A stretch of 22,697 nucleotides of DNA from an uncultured Clostridia bacterium (GTDB lineage Bacteria; Bacillota; Clostridia; Christensenellales; Pumilibacteraceae), in contig CANQUR010000008.1 in the NCBI GenBank assembly GCA_947627075.1, positions 1-22,697 on the forward strand, read 5' to 3'. Below are positions 15,331-22,633 of the stretch, piece after piece. A program made the position numbers and the translations under genes. A model generated the notes under the pieces. It saw only the letters and a program-made list of their open reading frames with translations, was not told the DNA's origin and did no database searches. Each line of letters opens with the position of its first letter. Position 1 is the first letter of the stretch.

Positions 15331-15954
15331 ATGAAGAAAAAACAAACAAACGACCAAAAGATTATTGCGGCATGGGATGCTATTGATAAGTCTGTTCGCA
15401 ATCTTCGCAAATTTAGTCAAAGATGTGAAATTTATATGGATGAAGCGGCAATACGCGGTGATGATGCAAGAGCAAAACAACTTATCAAGCAAAAAATCAG
15501 CATAGATACGTTTGCCAAGGGGCTCGAAGCTTTTAAGAGTAACATGGAGTTTGGAACATACAAAATACAAGCGATTTCCGAACTCGGAAAACTCAATGAT
15601 GCTATTGCAGGCTGTAAAGGCCTTTTGTCGGAATCTCCCGACTTTACAAAACTCGGCAAGAGTATTGAAACAATTTTAGGCGATATAAACGCATCAGAAG
15701 CAGAATTTGCAAAGTTAAATGAGATATTTGATCCAAAACCGGTTGAGAGTATAACAAGTCGTTTGGATGGAACTATAGCAGATGAGGTTGAGCAATCCGA
15801 CCAATTCAAAGCAGAGTATGCGGCTATGATAGAGCGTGTTAAAGGAAAAATTGCTCCTGAAACAGTTTCTAAACCTAATGGTACAGATGTATCTTCGACC
15901 GGTGATATAGATTATGAAGGGCTTATGAAAAAAGAGCAGGATGCTCAAGACTAA
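15331..15954 (+). CDS. ESCRT-III/Snf7-like helical protein (candidate)
   Basis: A protein of 207 aa. Two long amphipathic helices form a probable hairpin (about 10-85), with Ala-rich small-residue spacing (DEAAIRGDDARAKQLIKQK, then FAKGLEAFKSNMEF). Further helices follow (AISELGKLNDAIAGCKGLL, LGKSIETILGDI, EAEFAKLNEIFD), then a flexible linker with SKPNGTDVSSTGD, and an acidic/basic terminal helix (DYEGLMKKEQDAQD). This order, long hairpin core, then shorter helices, linker and a C-terminal tail helix, matches CHMP/Snf7 proteins, whose tail binds the MIT domain of Vps4. The next gene is a Vps4-like ATPase, which strengthens the call. The sequence signature is not strict, so PspA-like or unrelated coiled coil remain possible. 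RBS AAAGGAG; nine bases before the ATPase. Confidence 0.75.
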   Translation: MKKKQTNDQKIIAAWDAIDKSVRNLRKFSQRCEIYMDEAAIRGDDARAKQLIKQKISIDTFAKGLEAFKSNMEFGTYKIQAISELGKLNDAIAGCKGLLSESPDFTKLGKSIETILGDINASEAEFAKLNEIFDPKPVESITSRLDGTIADEVEQSDQFKAEYAAMIERVKGKIAPETVSKPNGTDVSSTGDIDYEGLMKKEQDAQD

Positions 15955-15963
15955 GGAGTAATT

Positions 15964-17160
15964 ATGGCAGAAGCAAACATGATAAGTATATTCAATAGCA
16001 AAGTAAGCACTTTCAATGAGGCGGTAAGGGCGAAAGATGTCGATACGCTTTGTGATGTTGGTGCCGAAATGTTACGTATTGCTTTAGATCAGTGTTCTAA
16101 TCCGAATGTGAGTACGGCAATTAAAGATACATATCGTAAGCAGTGTTCTGCCGTAATCAGTCATCTTATACGGTATGCAAAGCAGCCACCCTTTACTGTC
16201 GCAGATTCGAGCGATGGTGAGGATGGCGTTGATCCATATTATTCCGAGAAAAAATGGTTTTCGGACGAAGTTCCAAAACTCAATTTTACCAACATAATCG
16301 GAGTACAAGAGGTAAAAGATGCCTTTATGGTTGATGTCGTTGCTCCGCTCAGATCTGAATTTCAGGCAGTATATCACAAATTTAGGGGCGATCAACTCGG
16401 AACGCAAATTTTGCTATATGGACCGCCCGGAACAGGTAAAACGCATATCGTAAAATGTCTCGCCGGGGCTTTAAACTGCAAAATTGCCGTCGTGCAAACG
16501 AGTGAAGTTTTAGCAAGCGTTGTAGGTGTTGCCGAAAAGAACATGCGAGATATATTCTCGCAGGCTGCCGAATTAGATCGCTGTATTATTTTTCTTGATG
16601 AGATAGACAGCATTTGTTCTGATAGGAGTAGTGACGATTCGAGATATACCAAATCCATACTCACCACCATGTTGACCTGCATGGATGGTTTTATTAAAGG
16701 TAAAAAGCCGAATCAACTTCGAATTATTGTAGCTGCAACCAATTTGCCGTGGAAGCTTGATCCGGCACTTAAACGTGGCGGGCGGTTTGAAACGCAAATA
16801 TATGTTCCGCTTCCGGACGCAGATGCTCGAAAAAAACTTATTGCGCTTGATCTCGATCACTTACCCCATGCGGCAGAAGTTACCGATGTATACCTCGCTC
16901 AAAAGTTGGACGGATATGCGGGCGCCGACATAAGGGCGATAATGAAGCAAATAGCAAACGAGCCCTTACGACGAGAGGTTCTTAATATAATGAATAATGG
17001 ACGCGAGCGCGGTGAAGTGATAACGCTTGCAGATTGCGACAAGGTAATTAATTCATATATCAATAGCGTAACTAAAGAGATGCTGTTGCGTTTTAAGGCA
17101 TATGATATGGGAATATCTTACGAGAAGTTTTTATCAAAATTCAAAGGAGTAAGCGAGTGA
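15964..17160 (+). CDS. Vps4/katanin-like AAA ATPase with N-terminal MIT-like domain
   Basis: A protein of 398 aa. Residues 1-80 form three predicted helices of MIT type (ISIFNSKVSTFNEAVRAKD.., LCDVGAEMLRIALDQC.., YRKQCSAVISHLIRYAK). A linker leads to one AAA module entered by PKLNFTNIIGVQEVKDA, as in meiotic-clade AAA proteins. Walker A GPPGTGKT is near residue 153, Walker B IIFLDEID near 208, sensor-1 ATNLPW near 257, RGGRF arginine fingers near 272, and YVPLPDADAR just behind, very like Vps4. GYAGADI and a C-terminal helix follow. The pore-loop 1 position, usually aromatic (KW in Vps4), reads SVVG here. Predicted to remodel or disassemble the product of the upstream gene. It starts nine bases after that gene, and its stop overlaps the protease start. 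Confidence 0.9.
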   Translation: MAEANMISIFNSKVSTFNEAVRAKDVDTLCDVGAEMLRIALDQCSNPNVSTAIKDTYRKQCSAVISHLIRYAKQPPFTVADSSDGEDGVDPYYSEKKWFSDEVPKLNFTNIIGVQEVKDAFMVDVVAPLRSEFQAVYHKFRGDQLGTQILLYGPPGTGKTHIVKCLAGALNCKIAVVQTSEVLASVVGVAEKNMRDIFSQAAELDRCIIFLDEIDSICSDRSSDDSRYTKSILTTMLTCMDGFIKGKKPNQLRIIVAATNLPWKLDPALKRGGRFETQIYVPLPDADARKKLIALDLDHLPHAAEVTDVYLAQKLDGYAGADIRAIMKQIANEPLRREVLNIMNNGRERGEVITLADCDKVINSYINSVTKEMLLRFKAYDMGISYEKFLSKFKGVSE

Positions 17161-18179
17161 ATATTCAAGATAAAATAATTACTTATTACTCGAATGCACG
17201 AGAGTTTATCAAACAAAACAATCCTAAAGCGGCGAGGGCTTATGTTCTCGCTATTTTGAATTATGCATTTGATACATATAAACAGGCAAAGACCATTCTT
17301 ATCAAGGCAAAAACTGCAGCATTCTTGGATAAGTGGTTAGCCGTATCAAGGGAACTGCGAACGAATGGCATTACCGATTTTGTATTAAAATGTTTTGGAT
17401 TACCGACAAAGCAAGAGCAGAATTTACCTAAAGCCACAAAAAAGCCTGCGGATCCAAAACCCGCAAAATCGGTGATCGCCGATGAACCCGTTCAACCTTC
17501 ATTTTCGAGTGACGAGATAGATATAACTGGGCTTATAGCGGAAACTGCCAAAACGCAGGGTTGGTGTGCCGAATTGTTCGAAAAGACCAAGAAGGCAGTG
17601 GTTGAAATTACACTTTCATGTTCCGACAGCATAGCGTCGGGGACAGGCTTTATCATTTCCTCCAATGGATATCTTCTTACCAACGACCATGTTGTATTTA
17701 ATGAGGCTTCTCAAGGATACTACACTAAAGCAAAAATGTCATTTTCGGGTGAAAAGAAAGGCTATAAAATCAATATACTTTTTTCTGATAAAAAAGCTGA
17801 TGTGGCACTTTGCAGCTTTAATCCCGAAGAAGTCGGAGAGTTCTCTGTTATAAAACGTATACCCGATTATTCGCAGGTGTTACAAGGAGCAGATTGCCTT
17901 GTTATTGGCAATGCTTTCGGGATGGGGCTCGCTCCGTTTACAGGCGTTGTTCGCTTTACGAAAAACGACGATGGGAATTTGGTATATACAGCACCATCTA
18001 ATCCGGGAGATTCCGGTGGACCTGTTCTCAATCGGCAAGGCGAGTGCATTGGTATAAATAAATCAAAAACTGTTACCGTAAACAATGTTTCCGCGGATGG
18101 TTATGCCAACGCCACGCCCATGGATACGATCGAGAAACTGCTTAACAAGTGGTGCAAGAGCAACGGGATCAAATTTTGA
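17157..18179 (+). CDS. Trypsin-like serine protease with N-terminal MIT-like helical domain
   Basis: A protein of 340 aa from a GTG that overlaps the ATPase stop (GTGA), with AAAGGAG upstream. Residues 1-75 look like a three-helix MIT-type bundle (YYSNAREFIKQNNPKAARA.., AILNYAFDTYKQA, FLDKWLAVSREL). A Lys/Pro linker (90-115) leads to a chymotrypsin-fold protease of HtrA/DegS-like type. The catalytic triad is complete: His178 in TNDHVV, Asp215 in KADVAL, Ser286 in NPGDSGGP. No PDZ domain, signal peptide or membrane helix is present, so it should be cytoplasmic, unlike most HtrA proteins. Sharing an MIT-like domain with the ATPase suggests that both dock on the same helical partner. Its 3' end is duplicated at 21713-21860. 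Confidence 0.9.
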   Translation: MNIQDKIITYYSNAREFIKQNNPKAARAYVLAILNYAFDTYKQAKTILIKAKTAAFLDKWLAVSRELRTNGITDFVLKCFGLPTKQEQNLPKATKKPADPKPAKSVIADEPVQPSFSSDEIDITGLIAETAKTQGWCAELFEKTKKAVVEITLSCSDSIASGTGFIISSNGYLLTNDHVVFNEASQGYYTKAKMSFSGEKKGYKINILFSDKKADVALCSFNPEEVGEFSVIKRIPDYSQVLQGADCLVIGNAFGMGLAPFTGVVRFTKNDDGNLVYTAPSNPGDSGGPVLNRQGECIGINKSKTVTVNNVSADGYANATPMDTIEKLLNKWCKSNGIKF

Positions 18180-18217
18180 GGATGGAGAGAAAGATCATAA
18201 TAGGAGAAGCATAAGTT

Positions 18218-18514
18218 ATGACGATCAAAGAAGCAATCGACACTTTGAAGGCTGTTTTAACGAAGACCGACGATAAAGAAGTTGAAACAGCGGTAAATAA
18301 TAGTATAAATCAGTTAAATAACTTCGGGAAAGATACGTTAGCAAATAAAGATGGTGAGGATTTTGAATTGCCGAAAAATGTTAGAGAACTTATAACTGGC
18401 ATGGATAGCAATTATAACTATGGACGGCCTTACAAAATTAATAATTCATGGGCTCAAAAATTGAATAGAGCTGTAAGTTGCTTAAACGGGAATAAGAGTA
18501 GTAAGAAGCCATAG
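18218..18514 (+). CDS. Small helical protein, ends at in-frame TAG before a membrane anchor (copy 1)
   Basis: A protein of 98 aa, not recognised. Predicted helices (TIKEAIDTLKAVLTKTDDKE.., ETAVNNSINQLNNFGKD, SWAQKLNRAVSCLNG) suggest a small soluble cytoplasmic domain with a basic end (NKSSKKP). The TAG at 18512-18514 is followed, in the same frame and without another stop, by 143 codons encoding a membrane protein. The gene therefore looks like the front half of one 242-residue protein interrupted exactly at the domain border. The start ATG follows AGGAG by about 11 bases; it is 38 bases after the protease stop, in the same operon. Copy 2 at 21899 encodes an identical peptide. Confidence 0.8.
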   Translation: MTIKEAIDTLKAVLTKTDDKEVETAVNNSINQLNNFGKDTLANKDGEDFELPKNVRELITGMDSNYNYGRPYKINNSWAQKLNRAVSCLNGNKSSKKP

Positions 18515-18946
18515 GTTATAGGAACTCTTGCATCAATTATACTATTAGCCATAGGTCTTGGTTTGGGCCTAACCGTTTTACACGACGAGCAAGATGCTTT
18601 GTACTTCATCTTGGAATCAATCAAGGATATTATTGGCGGTATTGCATCTGGACTATTTACTCAAGAAATTGTTAATAAAAATAATAGGAACGACAACGAT
18701 AGCAAACACGCCGAGAGAAACAGGACTCACAGAACGATTGTTTTAACCATAATTGAAGTTGTCGCTTTAGTATTCTCAATTTTTCTTTTGCTTACTGCCA
18801 AGTTGGCAATCATTGAGCGGTTTACGCATTGGGATAATTTTATTTATTTATGGATGAGTTTATCCGTTGTACTCATTTCGGTAATATGTACCGTAGCATT
18901 GTGCATGAGGCTTTGTAAATCCGGCAAAGGTGAAAAAAAGGAATGA
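18515..18946 (+). CDS. Membrane-anchor half behind the TAG (copy 1)
   Basis: 143 codons in frame with the upstream 98-aa gene. There is no ATG and no ribosome binding site of note near its front; the first usable alternative start is a TTG at 18563, inside the first membrane helix. Helix 1 is GTLASIILLAIGLGLGLTVL right after the stop, followed by an amphipathic stretch with DIIGGIASGLF and a very polar Asn/Asp/Arg loop. Helices 2 (IEVVALVFSIFLLLTAKLAI) and 3 (WMSLSVVLISVICTVALC) follow, then a basic end. Expression would need stop readthrough, or reinitiation at TTG. Ends seven bases before the LRR gene. Confidence 0.6.
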   Translation, partial: VIGTLASIILLAIGLGLGLTVLHDEQDALYFILESIKDIIGGIASGLFTQEIVNKNNRNDNDSKHAERNRTHRTIVLTIIEVVALVFSIFLLLTAKLAIIERFTHWDNFIYLWMSLSVVLISVICTVALCMRLCKSGKGEKKE

Positions 18947-18953
18947 ATAGCAT

Positions 18954-21659
18954 ATGAAGAGGAAATTGTTTATTTGCATGTTAATTGTTGCTTGCTGTAT
19001 AGTCACAGCAGGACTATCTATTTGGTCTATCGTAACAGCATTCGGTTTTCTCGAATATGTAGAGGGTAAAGAGGCGACTTGTACAGAGGCGGGGAATTAT
19101 GAGTATTATCGCGATAGAAGGAGCGGTTTGTTATACAAAGACAGCAGTGGCGAAAATGAAGCAAGTATAAGAGAACTTACAATTCCTAAATTGGGTCATG
19201 ACATGGTTTTCATGCCAGCAAATGCACCATCAAATACTCAAGACGGTAATATAGCGTATTATCACTGCCAACGATGCGGAAATAACTATGGTGATGAACT
19301 TGGCCTAAATCAATTAAAACAAATAGTAAACCCTGCTTATAACACGAGGGGCTTAAAATATGAAATAATAGACGAGCGTCTTTGCAGTGTAAAAATTACA
19401 GATAACGCACCTCATGAAATAAAAATCGATTCAAAATATGAGCAAGACAATATAGAATATACGGTTACCACTATAAAGGCAGATGAGGGTGTTAACCATG
19501 ATAAAGTAGTATGCATTGAATTACCGAATACAATTGAGGATATTGAGGCAAATGCTTTTAAGGGATTTTCAAATCTTGAAAGCATAACCTTTGGTGATGA
19601 TAGTAAGTTATTTTCTATCGGAGAAGGTGCGTTTGAGAATTGCGGTAGATTAACAAGTATATATATTCCTGGAAACGTTGTTTTTATTGGCGAAAGTGCA
19701 TTTTATGGTTGTAGCAGCCTTCAAGGTATTACTGTAGATGAACATAATTCCAATTATTCAAGTCAAGACGGCATACTTTTCAACAAAGAAAAGACAGAAT
19801 TTATACATATCCCTAAAGCGATAAAAAGCGCATCTATACCCAATAGCATAAATTCTATCGGCAATAGTGCATTTGAGGATTGCAGTAGCTTAACGAATAT
19901 AACGATTCCGGATAGTGTGACGAGAATCGGTGATGATGCTTTCAGTGGTTGCAATAATATACAAACAGCAACAATTCCCACAAGGGCTATATCATATATA
20001 CCTAAAGCAAATTTACAGAAAGTGGTGATAACGAGCGGAAAAAGTATAGAAGAAGGAGCTTTTTCCGATTGCAGTAGCTTAACAAATATAACGATTCCGG
20101 ATAGTGTGACGAGAATCGGTGATGATGCTTTCAGTGGTTGCAATAATATACAAACAGCAACAATTCCCACAAGGGCTATATCATATATACCTAAAGCAAA
20201 TTTACAGAAAGTGGTGATAACGAGCGGAAAAAGTATAGAAGAAGGAGCTTTTTCCGATTGCAGTAGCTTAAAAAATGTAACGATTCCGGACAGCGTGACG
20301 AGTATCGGTGGTGGTGCATTTGAGGATTGCAGTAGATTAACGAATATAACGATTCCGGATAGTGTGACGAGTATCGGTGATGATGCATTCAAAGGTTGTG
20401 ATAATCTGAATTACCACATAGAAAGCAACGCAAAGTATTTGGGTAATGAAAATAATCCGTGCGTTGTTTTGGTTGCGGCAAAAGATAAAACTATAACTTC
20501 TTGCGAGATAAATTCAAAAACGAAGTTTATATATAGTTTTGCGTTTGCGTTTTGCGGTAGATTAACCGATATAACGATTCCGGACAGCGTGACGAGTATC
20601 GGTGATGATGCTTTCAGTGGTTGCAATAATATACAAACAGCAACAATTCCCACGAGGGCTATATCATATATACCTAAAGCAAATTTACAGAAGGTAGTGA
20701 TAACGAGCGGAAAAAGTATAGAAGAAGGAGCTTTTTCCGATTGCAGTAGCTTAACGAATATAACGATTCCGGACAGTGTTACGAGTATAGGTGGTGGTGC
20801 ATTTGAGGATTGCAGTAGATTAACGAATATAACGATTCCGGATAGTGTGACGAGTATCGGTGATTATGCATTCAGGGGTTGTGATAATCTGAATTACCAC
20901 ATAGAAAGCAACGCAAAGTATTTGGGTAATGAAAATAATCCGTGCGTTGTTTTGGTTGCGGCAAAAGATAAAACTATAACTTCTTGCGAGATAAACTCAA
21001 AAACGAAGTTTATATATAGTTTTGCGTTTGCGTTTTGCGGTAGATTAACGAATATAACGATTCCGGACAGCGTGACGAGTATCGGTGGTGGTGCTTTTGA
21101 GTATTGCAACTTGCTTACGAGCATCACGATCCCCAAGAATGTATCCGTGATTGAAAGTTTTGCATTCTCCGGTTGCCAATTGCTTAAAAAAATTGAAGTT
21201 GAATCTGAAAACGCAACCTACCATGCGAGTGGGAATTGCATCATCGATACGGCACACAATACTTTGGTTGTAGGGTGTAGCGCAAGTGTTATTCCCCAAG
21301 ATGGTAGTGTGACCGCGATTGGAAGTTTTGCGTTTGCGTATTGCAGTAGCTTAACGAATATAACGATTCCGGACAGTGTGACCGCGATTGGAAGTTTTGC
21401 ATTCGAGTATTGCAGTAGTTTAACAAATATAACGATCCCGGATAGCGTGACGAGAATCGGTTGGGGTGCATTCGAGTATTGCAGTAGATTAACGAATATA
21501 ACGATTCCGGACAGTGTGACGAGTATCGGGTATGATGCTTTCAAAGGTTGCAAGAGTCTGATCATTTACTGTGAAGCGAATAAAGAACCGATAGGATGGT
21601 GGCCTGATTGGAATCCCGATGGATGCCCTGTGGTGTGGGGTTATAATAGCAAATCATGA
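18954..21659 (+). CDS. BspA-like leucine-rich repeat surface protein
   Basis: A protein of 901 aa. An N-terminal hydrophobic segment (about 4-30) is a signal peptide or anchor. Then comes a Cys-containing region typical of clostridial surface proteins (ATCTEAGNYEYY, YYHCQRCGNNYGDELG), then many LRR_5 (BspA/TpLRR) repeats of ~23 residues (consensus LTNITIPDSVTSIGDDAF.GC) to about residue 880. No LPXTG or cell-wall binding domain is seen. Large internal duplications are nearly identical at DNA level (189-bp and 483-bp units), so the array has changed recently. The ribosome binding site (AAGGA) is about 12 bases before the ATG. Likely an extracytoplasmic ligand-binding protein; a second copy begins at 22634. 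Confidence 0.9.
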   Translation: MKRKLFICMLIVACCIVTAGLSIWSIVTAFGFLEYVEGKEATCTEAGNYEYYRDRRSGLLYKDSSGENEASIRELTIPKLGHDMVFMPANAPSNTQDGNIAYYHCQRCGNNYGDELGLNQLKQIVNPAYNTRGLKYEIIDERLCSVKITDNAPHEIKIDSKYEQDNIEYTVTTIKADEGVNHDKVVCIELPNTIEDIEANAFKGFSNLESITFGDDSKLFSIGEGAFENCGRLTSIYIPGNVVFIGESAFYGCSSLQGITVDEHNSNYSSQDGILFNKEKTEFIHIPKAIKSASIPNSINSIGNSAFEDCSSLTNITIPDSVTRIGDDAFSGCNNIQTATIPTRAISYIPKANLQKVVITSGKSIEEGAFSDCSSLTNITIPDSVTRIGDDAFSGCNNIQTATIPTRAISYIPKANLQKVVITSGKSIEEGAFSDCSSLKNVTIPDSVTSIGGGAFEDCSRLTNITIPDSVTSIGDDAFKGCDNLNYHIESNAKYLGNENNPCVVLVAAKDKTITSCEINSKTKFIYSFAFAFCGRLTDITIPDSVTSIGDDAFSGCNNIQTATIPTRAISYIPKANLQKVVITSGKSIEEGAFSDCSSLTNITIPDSVTSIGGGAFEDCSRLTNITIPDSVTSIGDYAFRGCDNLNYHIESNAKYLGNENNPCVVLVAAKDKTITSCEINSKTKFIYSFAFAFCGRLTNITIPDSVTSIGGGAFEYCNLLTSITIPKNVSVIESFAFSGCQLLKKIEVESENATYHASGNCIIDTAHNTLVVGCSASVIPQDGSVTAIGSFAFAYCSSLTNITIPDSVTAIGSFAFEYCSSLTNITIPDSVTRIGWGAFEYCSRLTNITIPDSVTSIGYDAFKGCKSLIIYCEANKEPIGWWPDWNPDGCPVVWGYNSKS
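19882..20448 (+). repeat. 189-bp internal repeats in the LRR gene
   Basis: Units begin at GCAGTAGCTTA at 19882, 20071 and 20260, each 63 codons apart. The first two units are almost identical; the third diverges after its start. The same block recurs from about 20575 to 20755. Each unit contains the unusual non-LRR insert with PTRAISYIPKANLQKVV. Confidence 0.85.
20320..21090 (+). repeat. 483-bp internal repeat in the LRR gene
   Basis: The block with GCDNLNYHIESNAKYLGN starts at 20398 and again at 20881, 161 codons apart, nearly identical at DNA level. Consistent with expansion by recombination between repeats. Confidence 0.85.
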
Positions 21660-21676
21660 AACAAGGAGTAATACGT

Positions 21677-21742
21677 ATGACATTTCAGAGAAAAATACAG
21701 GATGCACTTCGTTCGGCAAGGCGAGTGCATTGGTATAAATAA
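21677..21742 (+). pseudogene. Truncated start of the gene that originally followed the LRR gene
   Basis: AAGGAG, then ATG at 21677, opens MTFQRKIQDALRS, then meets the duplication junction (21713) and reads the protease tail out of frame to TAA at 21740-21742. About 12 codons are original. The intact gene would be expected beyond the second LRR copy, outside this window. Confidence 0.7.
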
Positions 21743-21860
21743 ATCAAAAACTGTTACCGTAAACAATGTTTCCGCGGATGGCTATGCCAATGCCACGCCC
21801 ATGGATACGATTGAGAAACTGCTTAACAAGTGGTGCAAGAGCAACGGGATCAAATTGTGA
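21713..21860 (+). pseudogene. 3' fragment of the trypsin-like protease gene (copy 2)
   Basis: Carries the last ~47 codons of the gene at 17157, starting shortly after the catalytic serine, so it has no catalytic residues and no start. It is a passenger of the tandem duplication. It differs from the original at a few positions, including the last residue (GIKL instead of GIKF). Confidence 0.9.
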
Positions 21861-21898
21861 GGATGGAGAGAAAGATCATAATAGGAGAAGCATAAGTT

Positions 21899-22195
21899 AT
21901 GACGATCAAAGAAGCAATCGACACTTTGAAGGCTGTTTTAACGAAGACCGACGATAAAGAAGTTGAAACAGCGGTAAATAATAGTATAAATCAGTTAAAT
22001 AACTTCGGGAAAGATACGTTAGCAAATAAAGATGGTGAGGATTTTGAATTGCCGAAAAATGTTAGAGAACTTATAACTGGCATGGATAGCAATTATAACT
22101 ATGGACGGCCTTACAAAATTAATAATTCATGGGCTCAAAAATTGAATAGAGCTGTAAGTTGCTTAAACGGGAATAAGAGTAGTAAGAAGCCATAG
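21899..22195 (+). CDS. Small helical protein ending at in-frame TAG (copy 2)
   Basis: 98 aa, identical in protein sequence to the copy at 18218. The TAG at 22193-22195 and the membrane frame behind it are kept. The translation context (AGGAG, ATG) is unchanged. Here the gene lies behind a dead protease fragment, so it depends on transcription reading through from the first unit or from the original promoter at 14485. Confidence 0.8.
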   Translation: MTIKEAIDTLKAVLTKTDDKEVETAVNNSINQLNNFGKDTLANKDGEDFELPKNVRELITGMDSNYNYGRPYKINNSWAQKLNRAVSCLNGNKSSKKP

Positions 22196-22630
22196 GTTAT
22201 AGGAACTCTTGCATCAATTATACTATTAGCCATAGGTCTTGGTTTGGGCCTAACCGTTTTACACGACGAGCAAGATGCTTTGTACTTCATCTTGGAATCA
22301 ATCAAGGATATTATTGGCGGTATTGCATCTGGACTATTTACTCAAGAAATTGTTAATAAAAATAATAGGAACGACAACGATAGCAAACACGCCGAGAGAA
22401 ACAGGACTCACAGAACGATTGTTTTAACCATAATTGAAGTTGTCGCTTTAGTATTTTCAATTTTTCTTTTGCTTACTGCCAAGTTGGCAATCATTGAGCG
22501 GTTTACGCATTGGGATAGTTTTACTTACTTATGGATGAGTTTATCCGTTGTACTCATTTCGGTAGCATGTACCGTAGCATTGTGCATGAGGCTTTGTAAA
22601 TCCGGCAAAGATGAAAAAAGGAATGAATAG
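22196..22630 (+). CDS. Membrane-anchor half behind the TAG (copy 2)
   Basis: Same frame and layout as 18515-18946, with three membrane helices. A few substitutions fall in helix 3 (for example SFTYLW for NFIYLW, VACTV for VICTV), and a run of six instead of seven A near the end changes the tail from KGEKKE to KDEKRNE and ends it at TAG. The open frame has been kept despite these changes. Confidence 0.6.
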   Translation, partial: VIGTLASIILLAIGLGLGLTVLHDEQDALYFILESIKDIIGGIASGLFTQEIVNKNNRNDNDSKHAERNRTHRTIVLTIIEVVALVFSIFLLLTAKLAIIERFTHWDSFTYLWMSLSVVLISVACTVALCMRLCKSGKDEKRNE

Positions 22631-22633
22631 CAT

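Larger units (their letters stand above)
18032..21712 (+). repeat. 3,681-bp tandem duplication, unit 1
   Basis: Runs from within the protease 3' end through the TAG-split gene and the LRR gene. Unit 2 starts at 21713 with the same TCGGCAAGG and continues past the window end. The visible ~985 bases of unit 2 differ from unit 1 at roughly a dozen positions plus one single-base length change. Confidence 0.95.

Noticed and set aside
19763..20392. Long - strand open frame inside the LRR gene
   Set aside because: A shadow of the repetitive LRR coding sequence; it has no start context and the LRR frame is certain.
19882..21540. Regularly spaced repeats considered as a CRISPR array
   Set aside because: The repeats are in frame, encode LRR units and have no unique spacers of constant length.
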